From CAMQRS01 sp964370645 (GTDB lineage Bacteria > Bacillota_I > Bacilli_A > Erysipelotrichales > Erysipelotrichaceae): DNA of 64,000 bases. Below are positions 45,062-54,480 of this stretch, one piece after another (within the stretch, counting starts at the first letter, position 1; each line of letters begins with the position of its first letter). The stretch lies in NCBI GenBank assembly GCA_964370645.1, contig CAYJJS010000004.1, forward strand, positions 1-64,000. The letters are read 5' to 3'. A program made the position numbers and the translations under genes. The notes beneath the pieces were generated by a model. The model did no database searches. It worked only from the letters and a program-made list of their open reading frames with translations, and had not been told where the DNA came from.

Positions 45062-46567
45062 CTATGCAAACCTACTTAATTCCAAACATTTAAAATCCAC
45101 TAGAAATGCATGCATTTGTTTTATAATTTGCACGCATCCACCCTCACTATTTGATTCCACATTAAATGCCAAAATTGGATCATGTAATGATTTTCGTAGT
45201 AAGCACCAACCATTACCATGTGCTTCATCAAAATTGATACGAACACCTTCATGATTAATTGCTTCCATTTCACAACCTTCTTTTTGCATCGCAAATGCTT
45301 GTAACTCTTTTAAAACAGTATCTCCATAAGTAGAAAAATCTTCACAAGTAATCGCAACACGCAATTCCTTTTCTTCAAGAGGATGTTTCAATTCTTGTAT
45401 CAACATATCAATCGTCTGATTCTCTAACTTCATCTTAGCTGCTTTAATCACTATCTTTGTTGCTAGATATGCACCATCATCCAAGAAACGATTTTCTTTC
45501 AATGCTGCATGCCCACTCGTTTCAATCGCTAGCTGACTATCTACTCCAGTCGCATTTAAGCGTTGCGATTCATTGATTACATTCTTATAACCACGTTTAA
45601 ATCGATGATGTGTAAGTTGTAAATGTTCTTCTAAGAACATTTTTAGCTCGCTGGAAGTAACGCTATCTGTCACAATGGTTGTATTAGGATAGTCTTCTTT
45701 CACAATCGCTGCTGCCAAAGCAATAATAGCATTACGGCTAATTTCATTTCCATTTGCATCTACCGCACTACTACGGTCTACATCTGTATCGAAAATGATT
45801 CCAAGATCTGCACCGTGTTGTTTTACAGCACCACAAATCGATTGCATTGCTACTTTGTCTTCAGGATTTGGAATATGGTTTGGAAACATTCCATCCGGAT
45901 TTAAAAACTGTGATCCACTCGTGTTTGCACCAAGTACATCCAATACTTGACGCACATAAAATCCTCCTGCACCATTTCCTGCATCTACAACAATGTGCAT
46001 ACCTGTAAGCGGCTTTTCATAGTGGGTTGGATGATTCACTTTTTCACGAATCAAATTCACTAAATAAGCACTGTAATACGAAATCAAATCTTTCGCTTCA
46101 ATACTTCCTCCTGCTTTTTGACAACTTCCTTGCAATGCATATTCAATCACATCACGAATATCTTCTTTATTCAAACCACCATCTATATCAAAAAACTTCA
46201 TCCCATTACGATTGAATGGTAAGTGTGAAGCGGTAATCATAATCGCTCCATCACTTTGAAACGCATCAAATATGGTTGACATAAACATTGATGGAGTAGA
46301 AGATAACCCACAATCATACACACGGCACCCACAATCTTTAATGGCCTCACAGACACTTGTTTTTAATTGTGGAGCACTGATTCTAGAGTCATGACCTACA
46401 CTAATACATAAGTTTTCCTTGTTTGTTTTATGTTGTAAGAACTTTATAAACCCTTGTGCTAGTGCGTACACTTCTTCACTTGTTAATGTAACGGGTTCAT
46501 TGGGCACACCTTCTATTGCAACACCACGAACATCGCTTCCATTTTGTAATTTTTTTAAATCTTGCAT
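45062..46567 (-). CDS. Phosphoglucomutase/phosphomannomutase
   Basis: A 501-residue alpha-D-phosphohexomutase with the catalytic Ser in TASHLPFNRNG, the metal loop DTDVDRS and the sugar loop ETSGHAA. It interconverts hexose 1- and 6-phosphates for sugar-nucleotide synthesis. I chose ATG 46567 because AAGAGG precedes it; the ATG eight codons upstream has no RBS. The exact substrate (glucose, mannose or glucosamine) is unclear. Confidence 0.9.
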   Translation of the reverse strand: MQDLKKLQNGSDVRGVAIEGVPNEPVTLTSEEVYALAQGFIKFLQHKTNKENLCISVGHDSRISAPQLKTSVCEAIKDCGCRVYDCGLSSTPSMFMSTIFDAFQSDGAIMITASHLPFNRNGMKFFDIDGGLNKEDIRDVIEYALQGSCQKAGGSIEAKDLISYYSAYLVNLIREKVNHPTHYEKPLTGMHIVVDAGNGAGGFYVRQVLDVLGANTSGSQFLNPDGMFPNHIPNPEDKVAMQSICGAVKQHGADLGIIFDTDVDRSSAVDANGNEISRNAIIALAAAIVKEDYPNTTIVTDSVTSSELKMFLEEHLQLTHHRFKRGYKNVINESQRLNATGVDSQLAIETSGHAALKENRFLDDGAYLATKIVIKAAKMKLENQTIDMLIQELKHPLEEKELRVAITCEDFSTYGDTVLKELQAFAMQKEGCEMEAINHEGVRINFDEAHGNGWCLLRKSLHDPILAFNVESNSEGGCVQIIKQMHAFLVDFKCLELSRFA

Positions 46568-46621
46568 AACGACCTCTTCTTTCCAAAACATTCTATCATA
46601 AATTATAAAAACGAAAAAGGT

Positions 46622-47338
46622 TTAAACAAGCAAATACACAAGTAGGATTGTATTTGGCACTAATACAAATAAAATATCCCAGAACGTGATACGAAACACT
46701 TTATAATGACTTCGATTTGCTTGGATATCAAACCCCTTTGATACCATAGCAATACTTAGACATTGTGCCCATTTAATAACATTCACCAACATTGCAAATA
46801 AAACTTTATAAAAATAACGAAACCCTTGTATTCCCCTTGCATGTAAAGCAAATCTCACATGCTGAAACTCTTCCTTTATATTTGGTAGCAAATGAAATGC
46901 GGCAAGCGAACCGTATGCGAATTTTGATTGTAGGCGCGCTTGTTGTTGGAGACTATAAATAAAGTCTAAAGTGTTGGTTGAAGATGCAAATAGTAAGCCA
47001 ACCCCCATATATGCATAAATTCGAGTAGCCATTTGTAATCCATTGTAAGAAGATGTTAAGTGTACCTCACTCAATAATGAAACTGTATAAATTTGTTCTT
47101 CACCACTAGTGAAAAAAACACCTGTCATATATAAAGAAATGGCACTTATACTAGCAATGCAAAAAAATAGTAATAATCTTTTATAAGAAATAGTAGTAAA
47201 CAACAAAAGACAAGTAATTGCGACAATAAACACAACAACATTCACAAGTGGATCATAATTGAAAGACAACAAAATAGAAAACAACATCAAAGAGATACAC
47301 TTATAAAATGGATTACATTTTGATAGTAACTGTTTCAT
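46622..47338 (-). CDS. ykoC: ECF transporter transmembrane subunit YkoC/EcfT type
   Basis: A 238-residue membrane protein with five or six helices. The coupling-helix motif ALHARGIQGF and the later SKGFDIQ fit EcfT/CbiQ proteins. It completes the thiamine-type ECF transporter with the two-domain ATPase, the S-component and the thiamine-binding protein upstream. It overlaps ykoD by 26 bases. Confidence 0.88.
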   Translation of the reverse strand: MKQLLSKCNPFYKCISLMLFSILLSFNYDPLVNVVVFIVAITCLLLFTTISYKRLLLFFCIASISAISLYMTGVFFTSGEEQIYTVSLLSEVHLTSSYNGLQMATRIYAYMGVGLLFASSTNTLDFIYSLQQQARLQSKFAYGSLAAFHLLPNIKEEFQHVRFALHARGIQGFRYFYKVLFAMLVNVIKWAQCLSIAMVSKGFDIQANRSHYKVFRITFWDILFVLVPNTILLVYLLV

Positions 47339-48770
47339 CTACCCTTACCTCAACAAACTGTTTATCTTGTATTGCATAGACATGATCTGCATACGCTAAG
47401 GCAACATCCATATCATGTGTTGTCATAATGACACTCACTCCATCTTCTTGTACACGTTTTATTACTTGTTGCATAATCACATGACAAGATACATCATCTT
47501 GTCCATACGTAGGTTCATCCAACAATAATACTTCTTGTTTAGCACACAACACACACAATGCTGCAAGTCTTCTTTGTTGCCCTTGACTTAACATATATGG
47601 AGAGTAATTTAAGTATGGATACAATGAAAATTGTTTTAAAAGTGTGTGTATTTTGTTTTCATATTCCTTTTCTGACATTTTTTCATAATATGCGACACTC
47701 ATCTTTACCTCTTCATAAACATTGTGTTGAACAAATTGATTTGCTGGATTTTGTAATACTACACCCAATTTTTGGCATAACTTTTTATAATGTTTCTTAT
47801 GTAATGCGTAGCCACATACATTTGTGCTTCCACCAACCTTCTCTTTCGCAAACAAACTACGCAAGAAGGTTGTTTTTCCACATCCCGAAGCACCAACGAT
47901 TGCTATCACCTCTTTTTTTCGCAGTTGCAGATTACTATCTTTCAAGAAATATATTCCCTGTTTTTGTAAAGTAAAATTTTGTAGAGAAACCACAACTTCC
48001 TCATTATATAAAGAAGGACGTGATTCTCTTTTTATAAGAGGATCAATAATCCCGTGTTGCTTAAAATAAGCATGGTGCAAATGTATATTCTCTTTTGTAA
48101 TCCCTGTCTTCTCAATCACACTTGCACCTTTCATAAGATGTATTTCATCACACACTGCAATCCAACGAGCTAATATATGATCAATTACAAGGATAGTAAG
48201 TTCGTATTCTTTTTGTATTTGTACTATCATTTGCACTAGCTTTTCTGCACAATTTGGATCTAAATTTGCAAAGGGTTCATCTAAGACTAATACTTTTGTT
48301 TGTAGTAAAAGCATACATGCAAGTGCACAACGTTGCTTTTCCCCACCGGATAAAGTATGTAGTTTGCGATGTAGTAATTCTTGTAAAGACAACTTTTCTA
48401 CAACCTGTTGAACTTTATCAAGTATTTCCACTTGTGGAATTGCTTGATTTTCTAAACAAAAAATCAATTCTTCAAATAATGTGCTCATACAAAATTGAGC
48501 ATCTGCATTTTGAAACATCATACTAATATAAGAAACACGTTGTGAAGTAGACATATTAAATATGTTTTGATTCTCTACATATACCTCTCCTTGAATACAT
48601 GCTGCTTCTTCAATTAGACCAGACATAACACTCGCTAAAGTACTTTTACCACACCCACTCCTACCTAATAGCACATGTATTTTATGCGGTGTGAATGTGT
48701 ATGTTAAAGCATCTAATATACTCATACTAGAAGCTTCATAATATTTAAAGTGTAAATTATGAATAATCAT
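47313..48770 (-). CDS. ykoD: Fused ECF ATPase, two ABC domains
   Basis: A 485-residue protein with two ABC ATPase domains in one chain (Walker A GRSGCGKSTLAS and GASGCGKTTFLR; LSGGEKQR and LSQGQQRR; DEPF/DEPT Walker B). It powers uptake of thiamine or its pyrimidine precursor together with YkoC, YkoE and YkoF. It overlaps ykoE by 14 bases and ykoC by 26, so translation is coupled. Confidence 0.92.
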   Translation of the reverse strand: MIIHNLHFKYYEASSMSILDALTYTFTPHKIHVLLGRSGCGKSTLASVMSGLIEEAACIQGEVYVENQNIFNMSTSQRVSYISMMFQNADAQFCMSTLFEELIFCLENQAIPQVEILDKVQQVVEKLSLQELLHRKLHTLSGGEKQRCALACMLLLQTKVLVLDEPFANLDPNCAEKLVQMIVQIQKEYELTILVIDHILARWIAVCDEIHLMKGASVIEKTGITKENIHLHHAYFKQHGIIDPLIKRESRPSLYNEEVVVSLQNFTLQKQGIYFLKDSNLQLRKKEVIAIVGASGCGKTTFLRSLFAKEKVGGSTNVCGYALHKKHYKKLCQKLGVVLQNPANQFVQHNVYEEVKMSVAYYEKMSEKEYENKIHTLLKQFSLYPYLNYSPYMLSQGQQRRLAALCVLCAKQEVLLLDEPTYGQDDVSCHVIMQQVIKRVQEDGVSVIMTTHDMDVALAYADHVYAIQDKQFVEVRVDETVTIKM

Positions 48771-49368
48771 GCACTTCTAAACTTTTCTCATACTGTGTCG
48801 CAATTGGGTATCCCTTTAGCACACCTGCCTTAGCCAATGCATCACACAGGCACTTCACAATTATTGTAGAAAATAAAAGTGCACTGATATAACGTACAAC
48901 AAACATTGCTATCAATAAAGTCACTTCTAATTCTGTAAATCCAGAACGATAAAACCCCCAAATAAAACTAGTAATAGTACATCCCAAAGAGGCAAGTGCC
49001 ATTACCTTAAAATTATACCTCTTATACTTTGTTGCCCCAAAGGCTACTTCTGCACCAATACCTTGGATAAAACCAGATACAAATACAATTGGTCCATACA
49101 TATTCCCCATTAACACTTCTAAAAAGGCTGCCAAAATCTCTGCAACTATAGCTACTCCAGGCTTACGAATAATATATGGGGCCATCGTTGCTGCCATAAA
49201 CCAAATTCCAAAAAATATTTCATTTGCAAAAACTCCAAGCCCCATTGGTGTCAATACGGCATGTAGTGCGATCGATCCATATACTGCTCCTAAATAAATG
49301 GCTGCAAATACAACTGCAATTACCCCAATCATAATAATATCTTGTAATTTCCATGTATAACTTTTCAT
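48757..49368 (-). CDS. ykoE: Thiamine-type ECF substrate-binding subunit
   Basis: A 203-residue membrane S-component of YkoE type with about six helices (MKSYTWKLQDIIMIGVIAVV start; GVFANEIFFGIWFMAATMAPYI). It binds thiamine or hydroxymethylpyrimidine in the membrane. I chose ATG 49368, which sits behind AAGGGGGAATAAGG, 2 bases after ykoF. The longer reading overlaps ykoF and has no RBS. Confidence 0.88.
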   Translation of the reverse strand: MKSYTWKLQDIIMIGVIAVVFAAIYLGAVYGSIALHAVLTPMGLGVFANEIFFGIWFMAATMAPYIIRKPGVAIVAEILAAFLEVLMGNMYGPIVFVSGFIQGIGAEVAFGATKYKRYNFKVMALASLGCTITSFIWGFYRSGFTELEVTLLIAMFVVRYISALLFSTIIVKCLCDALAKAGVLKGYPIATQYEKSLEVHDYS

Positions 49369-49370
49369 CC

Positions 49371-49988
49371 TTATTCCCCCTTTGTTGGACTGTTTACACT
49401 CAAAGTAGCTTGCAATACATAATGTGAACATGTTGTATCTACAAGTGCTAAAGCATCTTCATAAAATTTTAATATCGCTTGTACATCCCCTTGTAATATA
49501 GTTACATAATGCGCCGACTTTACATATAATCCATAATCTTTTGCCATGTTCACCACATCTATAATTTCTTGCATATACGATTCTTTTCCAAGTGGATATA
49601 AAGAAATTTTGGATATCACATCAAAATGTATGTCTTTATATGAATCATAGTTTACTAATACATCATCCTCACTCATAAAACAATCCGCATCACTATCTCC
49701 TGGACACCCTTTTGAGAATGTCATTTCACAAACTGCATGTATTTCTTCTCTATACGCATGTATAAAACAAGCGCTTAATGCATCTAACACATGATTTCTT
49801 TTCCCCCTATAAATCGTAGACAACGCATCACTCTCACTCCAAACTTTACTTGTATCAACCTTTTGAATCCCGCTTAAAATAATATCAACATAAACATCAC
49901 TCATAATTGATAAACTAAATCGACATCCGCTGATGTCTAGGGTTGCTCCCTTTGTACTCCATGGGCACCCACAATGTTTCTTTTCCAT
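49371..49988 (-). CDS. ykoF: YkoF-like thiamine/HMP-binding protein
   Basis: A 205-residue protein with a repeated ACT-like fold (GCRFSLSIMSDVYVDIILSG and, later, KISLYPLGKESYMQEI). B. subtilis YkoF binds thiamine. It is soluble and is thought to deliver substrate to the ECF pump. Start ATG 49988 has GGAAAGGG before it and lies directly after the TPP riboswitch terminator. A longer reading would extend into the riboswitch. Confidence 0.85.
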   Translation of the reverse strand: MEKKHCGCPWSTKGATLDISGCRFSLSIMSDVYVDIILSGIQKVDTSKVWSESDALSTIYRGKRNHVLDALSACFIHAYREEIHAVCEMTFSKGCPGDSDADCFMSEDDVLVNYDSYKDIHFDVISKISLYPLGKESYMQEIIDVVNMAKDYGLYVKSAHYVTILQGDVQAILKFYEDALALVDTTCSHYVLQATLSVNSPTKGE

Positions 49989-50006
49989 ACATTTCCCTTT
50001 CCGAAT

Positions 50007-50128
50007 AAAAAAACCGTCCTGCGGATAACGCAAAACGGCAATGAAAAAAATCCATATCCCTACGTTGGCATTATCCAAATCAGGTTTAGGGTCGAAGTCG
50101 AACTTCCTCTCAGCGTATTAGCTCCCCT
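50007..50128 (-). promoter_or_regulatory. TPP riboswitch (THI element) with terminator
   Basis: The minus strand carries the THI signature: GGGGAGCTAATACGCTGAGA, then ACCCTAAACCTGAT, then GGATAATGCCAACGTAGGGA. It is followed by a hairpin ending CCGT..ACGG and seven T (50007-50014) just before ykoF. TPP binding should close the terminator and stop ykoFEDC transcription. Confidence 0.96.
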
Positions 50129-50142
50129 TTGTATTCTTATTC

Positions 50143-50171
50143 AGTATACAAGATTGGTACGTTGTTGTCAC
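50143..50171 (-). promoter_or_regulatory. ykoF operon promoter
   Basis: GTGACA (50166-50171), 17 bases, TATACT (50143-50148), minus strand. Confidence 0.65.
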
Positions 50172-50200
50172 GATATTTCACAATGCCACCCCATTTATAG

Positions 50201-50229
50201 TTTACATTTTTTTCTATATTTGGGATAAT
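50201..50229 (+). promoter_or_regulatory. Promoter of aldo-keto reductase 1
   Basis: TTTACA (50201-50206), 17 bases, GATAAT (50224-50229). Confidence 0.6.
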
Positions 50230-50253
50230 ACAAGACATACAAGGAGTAACTAT

Positions 50254-51456
50254 ATGCAATATCGAGAATTAGTAAATGGGGCAAAACCAGTATCTGCATT
50301 AGGATATGGTTGCATGCGTTTCCCAAACAAAGGTGGATTCATTGATGAAATAGAGAGTGAACGCCAAATTTTAGAAGCCATAAAACAAGGAGTGAATTAT
50401 TTTGATACTGCTTATTTTTATCATAGTGGTAAAAGTGAAACATTGCTTGGTAATCTATTTCAAAAACACAATTTAAGAAAAAAAGTATTTATTGCAGATA
50501 AACTTCCCTATCTATTAGTAAAACAAAACAAAGACATATACAATATTTTTCAAACGCAATTGAAGCGACTACAAACGGATTATATCGATTATTACTTAAT
50601 GCATATGCTTGACAGTTTACAAACATGGCAACAATTAAAATCACTTGGTATCCTAACATTCATTGAAGAACAGAAGCGACTTGGAAGTATTCACCACATA
50701 GGTTTCTCTTTTCATGGTAGACAGGAGGAGTTTATGAAAATCCTAGCAGATTACGATTGGGATTTTTGTCAAATTCAGTTCAACTATTTGGATGAAAATT
50801 ATCAAGCTGGCTTGGCTGGTTTACAAGCAGCCTACGACAAAGGAGTTGGCGTTGTGATTATGGAGCCATTGAGAGGTGGTGCTTTGGCCAATAACATACC
50901 TGATAAAATCCAAACACTATTCCAACAATATCCAAACACGTACTCCCCAGCACAATGGGCATTGCGCTGGATTTTCAATCATAAAGAAGTGAGTGTTGTC
51001 CTTAGTGGGATGAATGCCACACAGCAAATTGAAGAAAACATTCATGTAGCATCTACTACACAAATCAATAGTATGAGTGATGAACAACTTCATTTAATTC
51101 ATAGAGCGAAAGAAATTTTTCACGAATTGATGAAAGTACCTTGTACAGGATGCAATTATTGTATGCCCTGCCCTTTTGGTGTTGACATTCCAGGAAACTT
51201 TAGCGAATACAATAACTCTTACTTTTTTAAATCTAGAATGGCAAAAACACATTATATGTCCAAACTAGTAAAAAAAGATGACTTATCTGGTGCAAATTTA
51301 TGTGTAAACTGCAAAAAATGTGTAAAACATTGTCCACAAAACATTGATATCCCACAACAATTAAAACAAGTGCACAAACATTTAAGCAACCCAATCATTG
51401 TCTTTTTCTTAAAAATCGTAATGCGATTTGTTGGACCAAAAAAGCAGAAGTCTTAG
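50254..51456 (+). CDS. Aldo-keto reductase with C-terminal 2[4Fe-4S] ferredoxin part (copy 1)
   Basis: A 400-residue protein. The N-terminal AKR barrel has GYGCMRFPN and FDTAYFYHSG. The C-terminal part has two clusters: Cys297, 300, 303, 307 (CTGCNYCMPC) and Cys350, 353, 356, 360 (CVNCKKCVKHC). This AKR-ferredoxin family occurs in anaerobes; its electron partner is unknown. RBS AAGGAG. It is paralogous to the gene at 55.2 kb. The 3' end of its coding sequence is inside direct-repeat copy 1. Confidence 0.88.
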   Translation: MQYRELVNGAKPVSALGYGCMRFPNKGGFIDEIESERQILEAIKQGVNYFDTAYFYHSGKSETLLGNLFQKHNLRKKVFIADKLPYLLVKQNKDIYNIFQTQLKRLQTDYIDYYLMHMLDSLQTWQQLKSLGILTFIEEQKRLGSIHHIGFSFHGRQEEFMKILADYDWDFCQIQFNYLDENYQAGLAGLQAAYDKGVGVVIMEPLRGGALANNIPDKIQTLFQQYPNTYSPAQWALRWIFNHKEVSVVLSGMNATQQIEENIHVASTTQINSMSDEQLHLIHRAKEIFHELMKVPCTGCNYCMPCPFGVDIPGNFSEYNNSYFFKSRMAKTHYMSKLVKKDDLSGANLCVNCKKCVKHCPQNIDIPQQLKQVHKHLSNPIIVFFLKIVMRFVGPKKQKS

Positions 51457-51485
51457 TTACTTCTGCTTTTTTCTTCGTATATATA
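51439..51485 (+). repeat. 47-bp direct repeat, copy 1
   Basis: Matches 54434-54480 at 46 of 47 positions (G at 51456 versus A at 54451), same orientation, 2,995 bp apart. It contains an AGAAGT/ACTTCT hairpin with T-tract that works as a terminator, and the end of the reductase coding sequence. Confidence 0.95.
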
Positions 51486-51492
51486 TTTACGC

Positions 51493-53934
51493 TTACAAAT
51501 ATTCTCCAATTACACTATTTCTATTTTGCGAAATTTCATAAGGTGTACCTACTGCAATAATGTTTCCACCTTTATCTCCACCATATGGACCCAACTCAAT
51601 AATATAATCACTCTTAGCTAATACATCCAAATTGTGCTCAATCACAAACACTGAGTTATTTTTGTCGACTAACTTTTTTAGTAGTAGCAATAGCTTTTCC
51701 ACATCCGCAGGGTGAAGTCCACTAGTTGGCTCATCTAACAAATATAAGGTATTTCCAGCTTTTCCTCTTGCCAATTGTTTTGATAATTTCAACCGTTGGC
51801 ACTCCCCACCTGAAAGAGTTGTAGTGGATTGTCCAAGCTTAAGATAAGCAAGTCCAACTTCATCAATGACACAAAGTTTTTTATAAATATCCTCATTTTC
51901 TTTAAAAAAATTCAAATTTTCTTGTACCGTCATATTCAAGATATCAGAAATATTTTTATCTTTATATGTAATCGCCAATACCTTCTTTTTAAACCTATGA
52001 CCTTTACAAACCGGACATGTCACTTCGATATCCTCTAAAAATTGCATATCCAATGCGATTACACCCAGACCCTCACATTTTTCACAGCGTCCTCCTTTCA
52101 CATTAAAGGAGAAATCAGAAGGTTTGAGTTTACTCTTTTTCGCTTCTTTCTGTGTAGAAAACAACTCTCTTATTAGCATATAAACCTCGCTATAGGTTGC
52201 AACATTACTTCTGCTTTGTCTTCCGATTGGACTTTGATCGATTCGAATCATTTCAAAAATGTGTTGTAACCCGTTGATTTGCGATACATTCCTTCTTTGC
52301 TCAATGACATCAAAAACTAGACTACTTTTCCCACTCCCCGAAACACCAGCAAAAGCAACGAAGTGGTTGAGTGGTATATTTACTGAAACATTATTAAGAT
52401 TATGTGCTGTGGCATTCTTTACCTCAATAAACTTTTGAGCATTTATTTTTTCATTGTTTGGACTCACTTTTTCTCTTTGCAAATATTTTGCAGTGATTGA
52501 GGCTTTACTTTGAATCACCTCTGATAGTAAACCACTTGCTACTATTTCTCCACCTAAACTACCTGCACCAACACCAAAATCGATGATATGATCACAGGCT
52601 TTGACAAAATCCATATCATGTTCAATTACGATTACTGTATTTTTAAGATCGCGTAATTTTTTTATTGCCTCTAACAGTTGTAACGTATCCCTTGCATGTA
52701 ATCCAGTGGTTGGCTCATCTAAAATATACACTACTCCACTAAGTCCACTTTCTAAGATATTTACAAGGCGAATCCTTTGATTTTCTCCCCCTGAAAGAGT
52801 ACTTATAGATCGATCGATTGAAAGATATTCTAACCCAATCCTTATCATTCCATTGACACGTTTCAGGATGTCGCCAATAACAACTGTAGCAATATCTTTT
52901 GCTGATGGACCCATGCTATTTTTTGTATTTTCTAAAAAAATAAATAGTGAAGACATTGTATAAGTACTAACTTCACTAATTGTTTTTCCATTCAACTTCG
53001 CACTTCTTCCATCACTTCCTAACCTTGTTCCCTCACATGTTTGACAAGGTGTACTTACAATAGCCTTTGCAATCACAGGGTTCGCAACTTTTTTTGTAGC
53101 CGATTCGACCACTTTTTTATTCACAAATGTTCGTAATCCTTCAACATATCCATCCATTACTCTCTTTGGTTTTTTTATATTTGGAAATCGCTTTTTAAAA
53201 GCTGCGCTATCAACACCATCCAAAAGTACTAGCATTTCAAGTTCATTATAATCTTTAATCGGTTTTGACACATCAAAAGTAAACCCATAATGTTTTCCAC
53301 AGTTAGCAAAAACATTTGCATAATGTTCATCAAAAGTTTTATTACCCCAAATTTTAATAGCACCTTCTCTTATCGTTAGGTTTTCATCTATTAATTTCGA
53401 GAAATCAATGTCCTTCACAACACCAATTCCATTGCACTTTGGACAAGCTCCCTCTACTTTATTGAATGAAAAACTTGCCATCGTTAAATGCGAAATTTTA
53501 CTTTTACAATGTGGACAAGATGTATGCGAATAATCTTCTTCCTCCTCAAATGTTGGTGGTATCTCTAATTTACAATTCGGACATATTCTTGTGGCAAGTT
53601 TCGCATACAGGATACGAAGATACGTTAGTATTTCTGTATATGTTCCTACCGTTGAACGAGGATTTTTCGAAAGTACTCTTTGCCCAATAGAAATAGAGGG
53701 AGAAAGACCAACAATACTATCTACATGTGGTTTATTTAAACCATCACTCACCATGCCCATAGATTCTAAATATTGCCTTTGACATTCTTTTTGTAAGATA
53801 TCCATAGCTAGACTGCTTTTCCCACTCCCTGATAAACCCGTTAAAGCAACCAGTTTATACTTAGGTATTTGTACTGTAATATTTCTAAGATTATTTTCTT
53901 TTGCTCCAGTAATTTTTATAAATTCATTTCTCAT
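51493..53934 (-). CDS. UvrA2-like ABC excision/drug-resistance protein
   Basis: An 813-residue UvrA paralogue. Two ABC domains (Walker A GLSGSGKSS, residues 33-41; GVSGSGKSS, 530-538; LSGGENQR and LSGGECQRLK) carry zinc motifs (CPNC/CPHC, CPKCNG, CQTCEG; CEKCEG and CPVCKG). It is shorter than UvrA and lacks part of the UvrB-interacting region. UvrA2 proteins often protect against DNA-binding drugs. It overlaps the marR gene by 4 bases and is co-regulated with it. Confidence 0.9.
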   Translation of the reverse strand: MRNEFIKITGAKENNLRNITVQIPKYKLVALTGLSGSGKSSLAMDILQKECQRQYLESMGMVSDGLNKPHVDSIVGLSPSISIGQRVLSKNPRSTVGTYTEILTYLRILYAKLATRICPNCKLEIPPTFEEEEDYSHTSCPHCKSKISHLTMASFSFNKVEGACPKCNGIGVVKDIDFSKLIDENLTIREGAIKIWGNKTFDEHYANVFANCGKHYGFTFDVSKPIKDYNELEMLVLLDGVDSAAFKKRFPNIKKPKRVMDGYVEGLRTFVNKKVVESATKKVANPVIAKAIVSTPCQTCEGTRLGSDGRSAKLNGKTISEVSTYTMSSLFIFLENTKNSMGPSAKDIATVVIGDILKRVNGMIRIGLEYLSIDRSISTLSGGENQRIRLVNILESGLSGVVYILDEPTTGLHARDTLQLLEAIKKLRDLKNTVIVIEHDMDFVKACDHIIDFGVGAGSLGGEIVASGLLSEVIQSKASITAKYLQREKVSPNNEKINAQKFIEVKNATAHNLNNVSVNIPLNHFVAFAGVSGSGKSSLVFDVIEQRRNVSQINGLQHIFEMIRIDQSPIGRQSRSNVATYSEVYMLIRELFSTQKEAKKSKLKPSDFSFNVKGGRCEKCEGLGVIALDMQFLEDIEVTCPVCKGHRFKKKVLAITYKDKNISDILNMTVQENLNFFKENEDIYKKLCVIDEVGLAYLKLGQSTTTLSGGECQRLKLSKQLARGKAGNTLYLLDEPTSGLHPADVEKLLLLLKKLVDKNNSVFVIEHNLDVLAKSDYIIELGPYGGDKGGNIIAVGTPYEISQNRNSVIGEYL

Positions 53935-54347
53935 TTTTCCTCCGACAAATAGTCTGCCATGAAATTCAGTATTTCCATGAACACTATTTTTTTATCCATT
54001 GAAAATTGCTCATCTACCGCATCCATTAATGAAGCAGCTTTTGCATCCTGACTATTCTCAATTAAATTCTTTGCTAAAGATAAATATGTCACCCTTTTAT
54101 CTTTTTTTGACTGTGTTTTTATAATTAGCCCCTTACTTTCAAGTTCATTTACTTTTTGGGTAGTTGCAGGCCTAGATAGATTTAGACGTTGTGCTAATTC
54201 ACTCACTGTCATATTTTGTTTGTGGTTAATGATAAACAATTGTAAAACATCTGAATAAGACAAACCACTCCCAATTTCACTATCACGAATATTCTTATAA
54301 CAATCCATATCCATCGCACTCATAAATCTAAAATATGCATCTCTCAT
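53931..54347 (-). CDS. MarR-family regulator of the UvrA2 cassette
   Basis: A 138-residue winged-helix protein (SELAQRLNLSRPATTQKVNE; wing TQSKKDKRVTYL). It shares its transcript with uvrA2. Two palindromes at its promoter are the likely autoregulatory operators. Confidence 0.88.
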   Translation of the reverse strand: MRDAYFRFMSAMDMDCYKNIRDSEIGSGLSYSDVLQLFIINHKQNMTVSELAQRLNLSRPATTQKVNELESKGLIIKTQSKKDKRVTYLSLAKNLIENSQDAKAASLMDAVDEQFSMDKKIVFMEILNFMADYLSEEK

Positions 54348-54366
54348 ACATTACCTCGCCATATAG

Positions 54367-54380
54367 TTTCAATATTGAAA
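54367..54380. promoter_or_regulatory. MarR operator O1
   Basis: TTTCAATATTGAAA, a perfect palindrome just downstream of the -10 box. Confidence 0.75.
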
Positions 54381-54381
54381 T

Positions 54382-54410
54382 TATATCACACACTCAAAAA
54401 TTCTGCAATA
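54382..54410 (-). promoter_or_regulatory. marR-uvrA2 promoter
   Basis: TTGCAG, 17 bases, TATAAT on the minus strand, between the two operators. Confidence 0.75.
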
Positions 54411-54413
54411 TAG

Positions 54414-54427
54414 TTTCGATATTGAAA
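54414..54427. promoter_or_regulatory. MarR operator O2
   Basis: TTTCGATATTGAAA, one mismatch from O1's palindrome; 47 bases centre to centre from O1, upstream of the -35. Confidence 0.7.
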
Positions 54428-54433
54428 TCATAT

Positions 54434-54480
54434 AAAAAGCAGAAGTCTTAATTACTTCTGCTTTTTTCTTCGTATATATA
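54434..54480 (+). repeat. 47-bp direct repeat, copy 2
   Basis: See copy 1. Here the repeat contains the end of the DUF2238-type gene (the C-terminal YIRRKKQK) and its terminator hairpin. Confidence 0.95.

Noticed and set aside
51493..53934. Calling the UvrA-like gene the true nucleotide-excision uvrA
   Set aside because: It is shorter than standard UvrA and paired with a MarR regulator, with no uvrB next to it.
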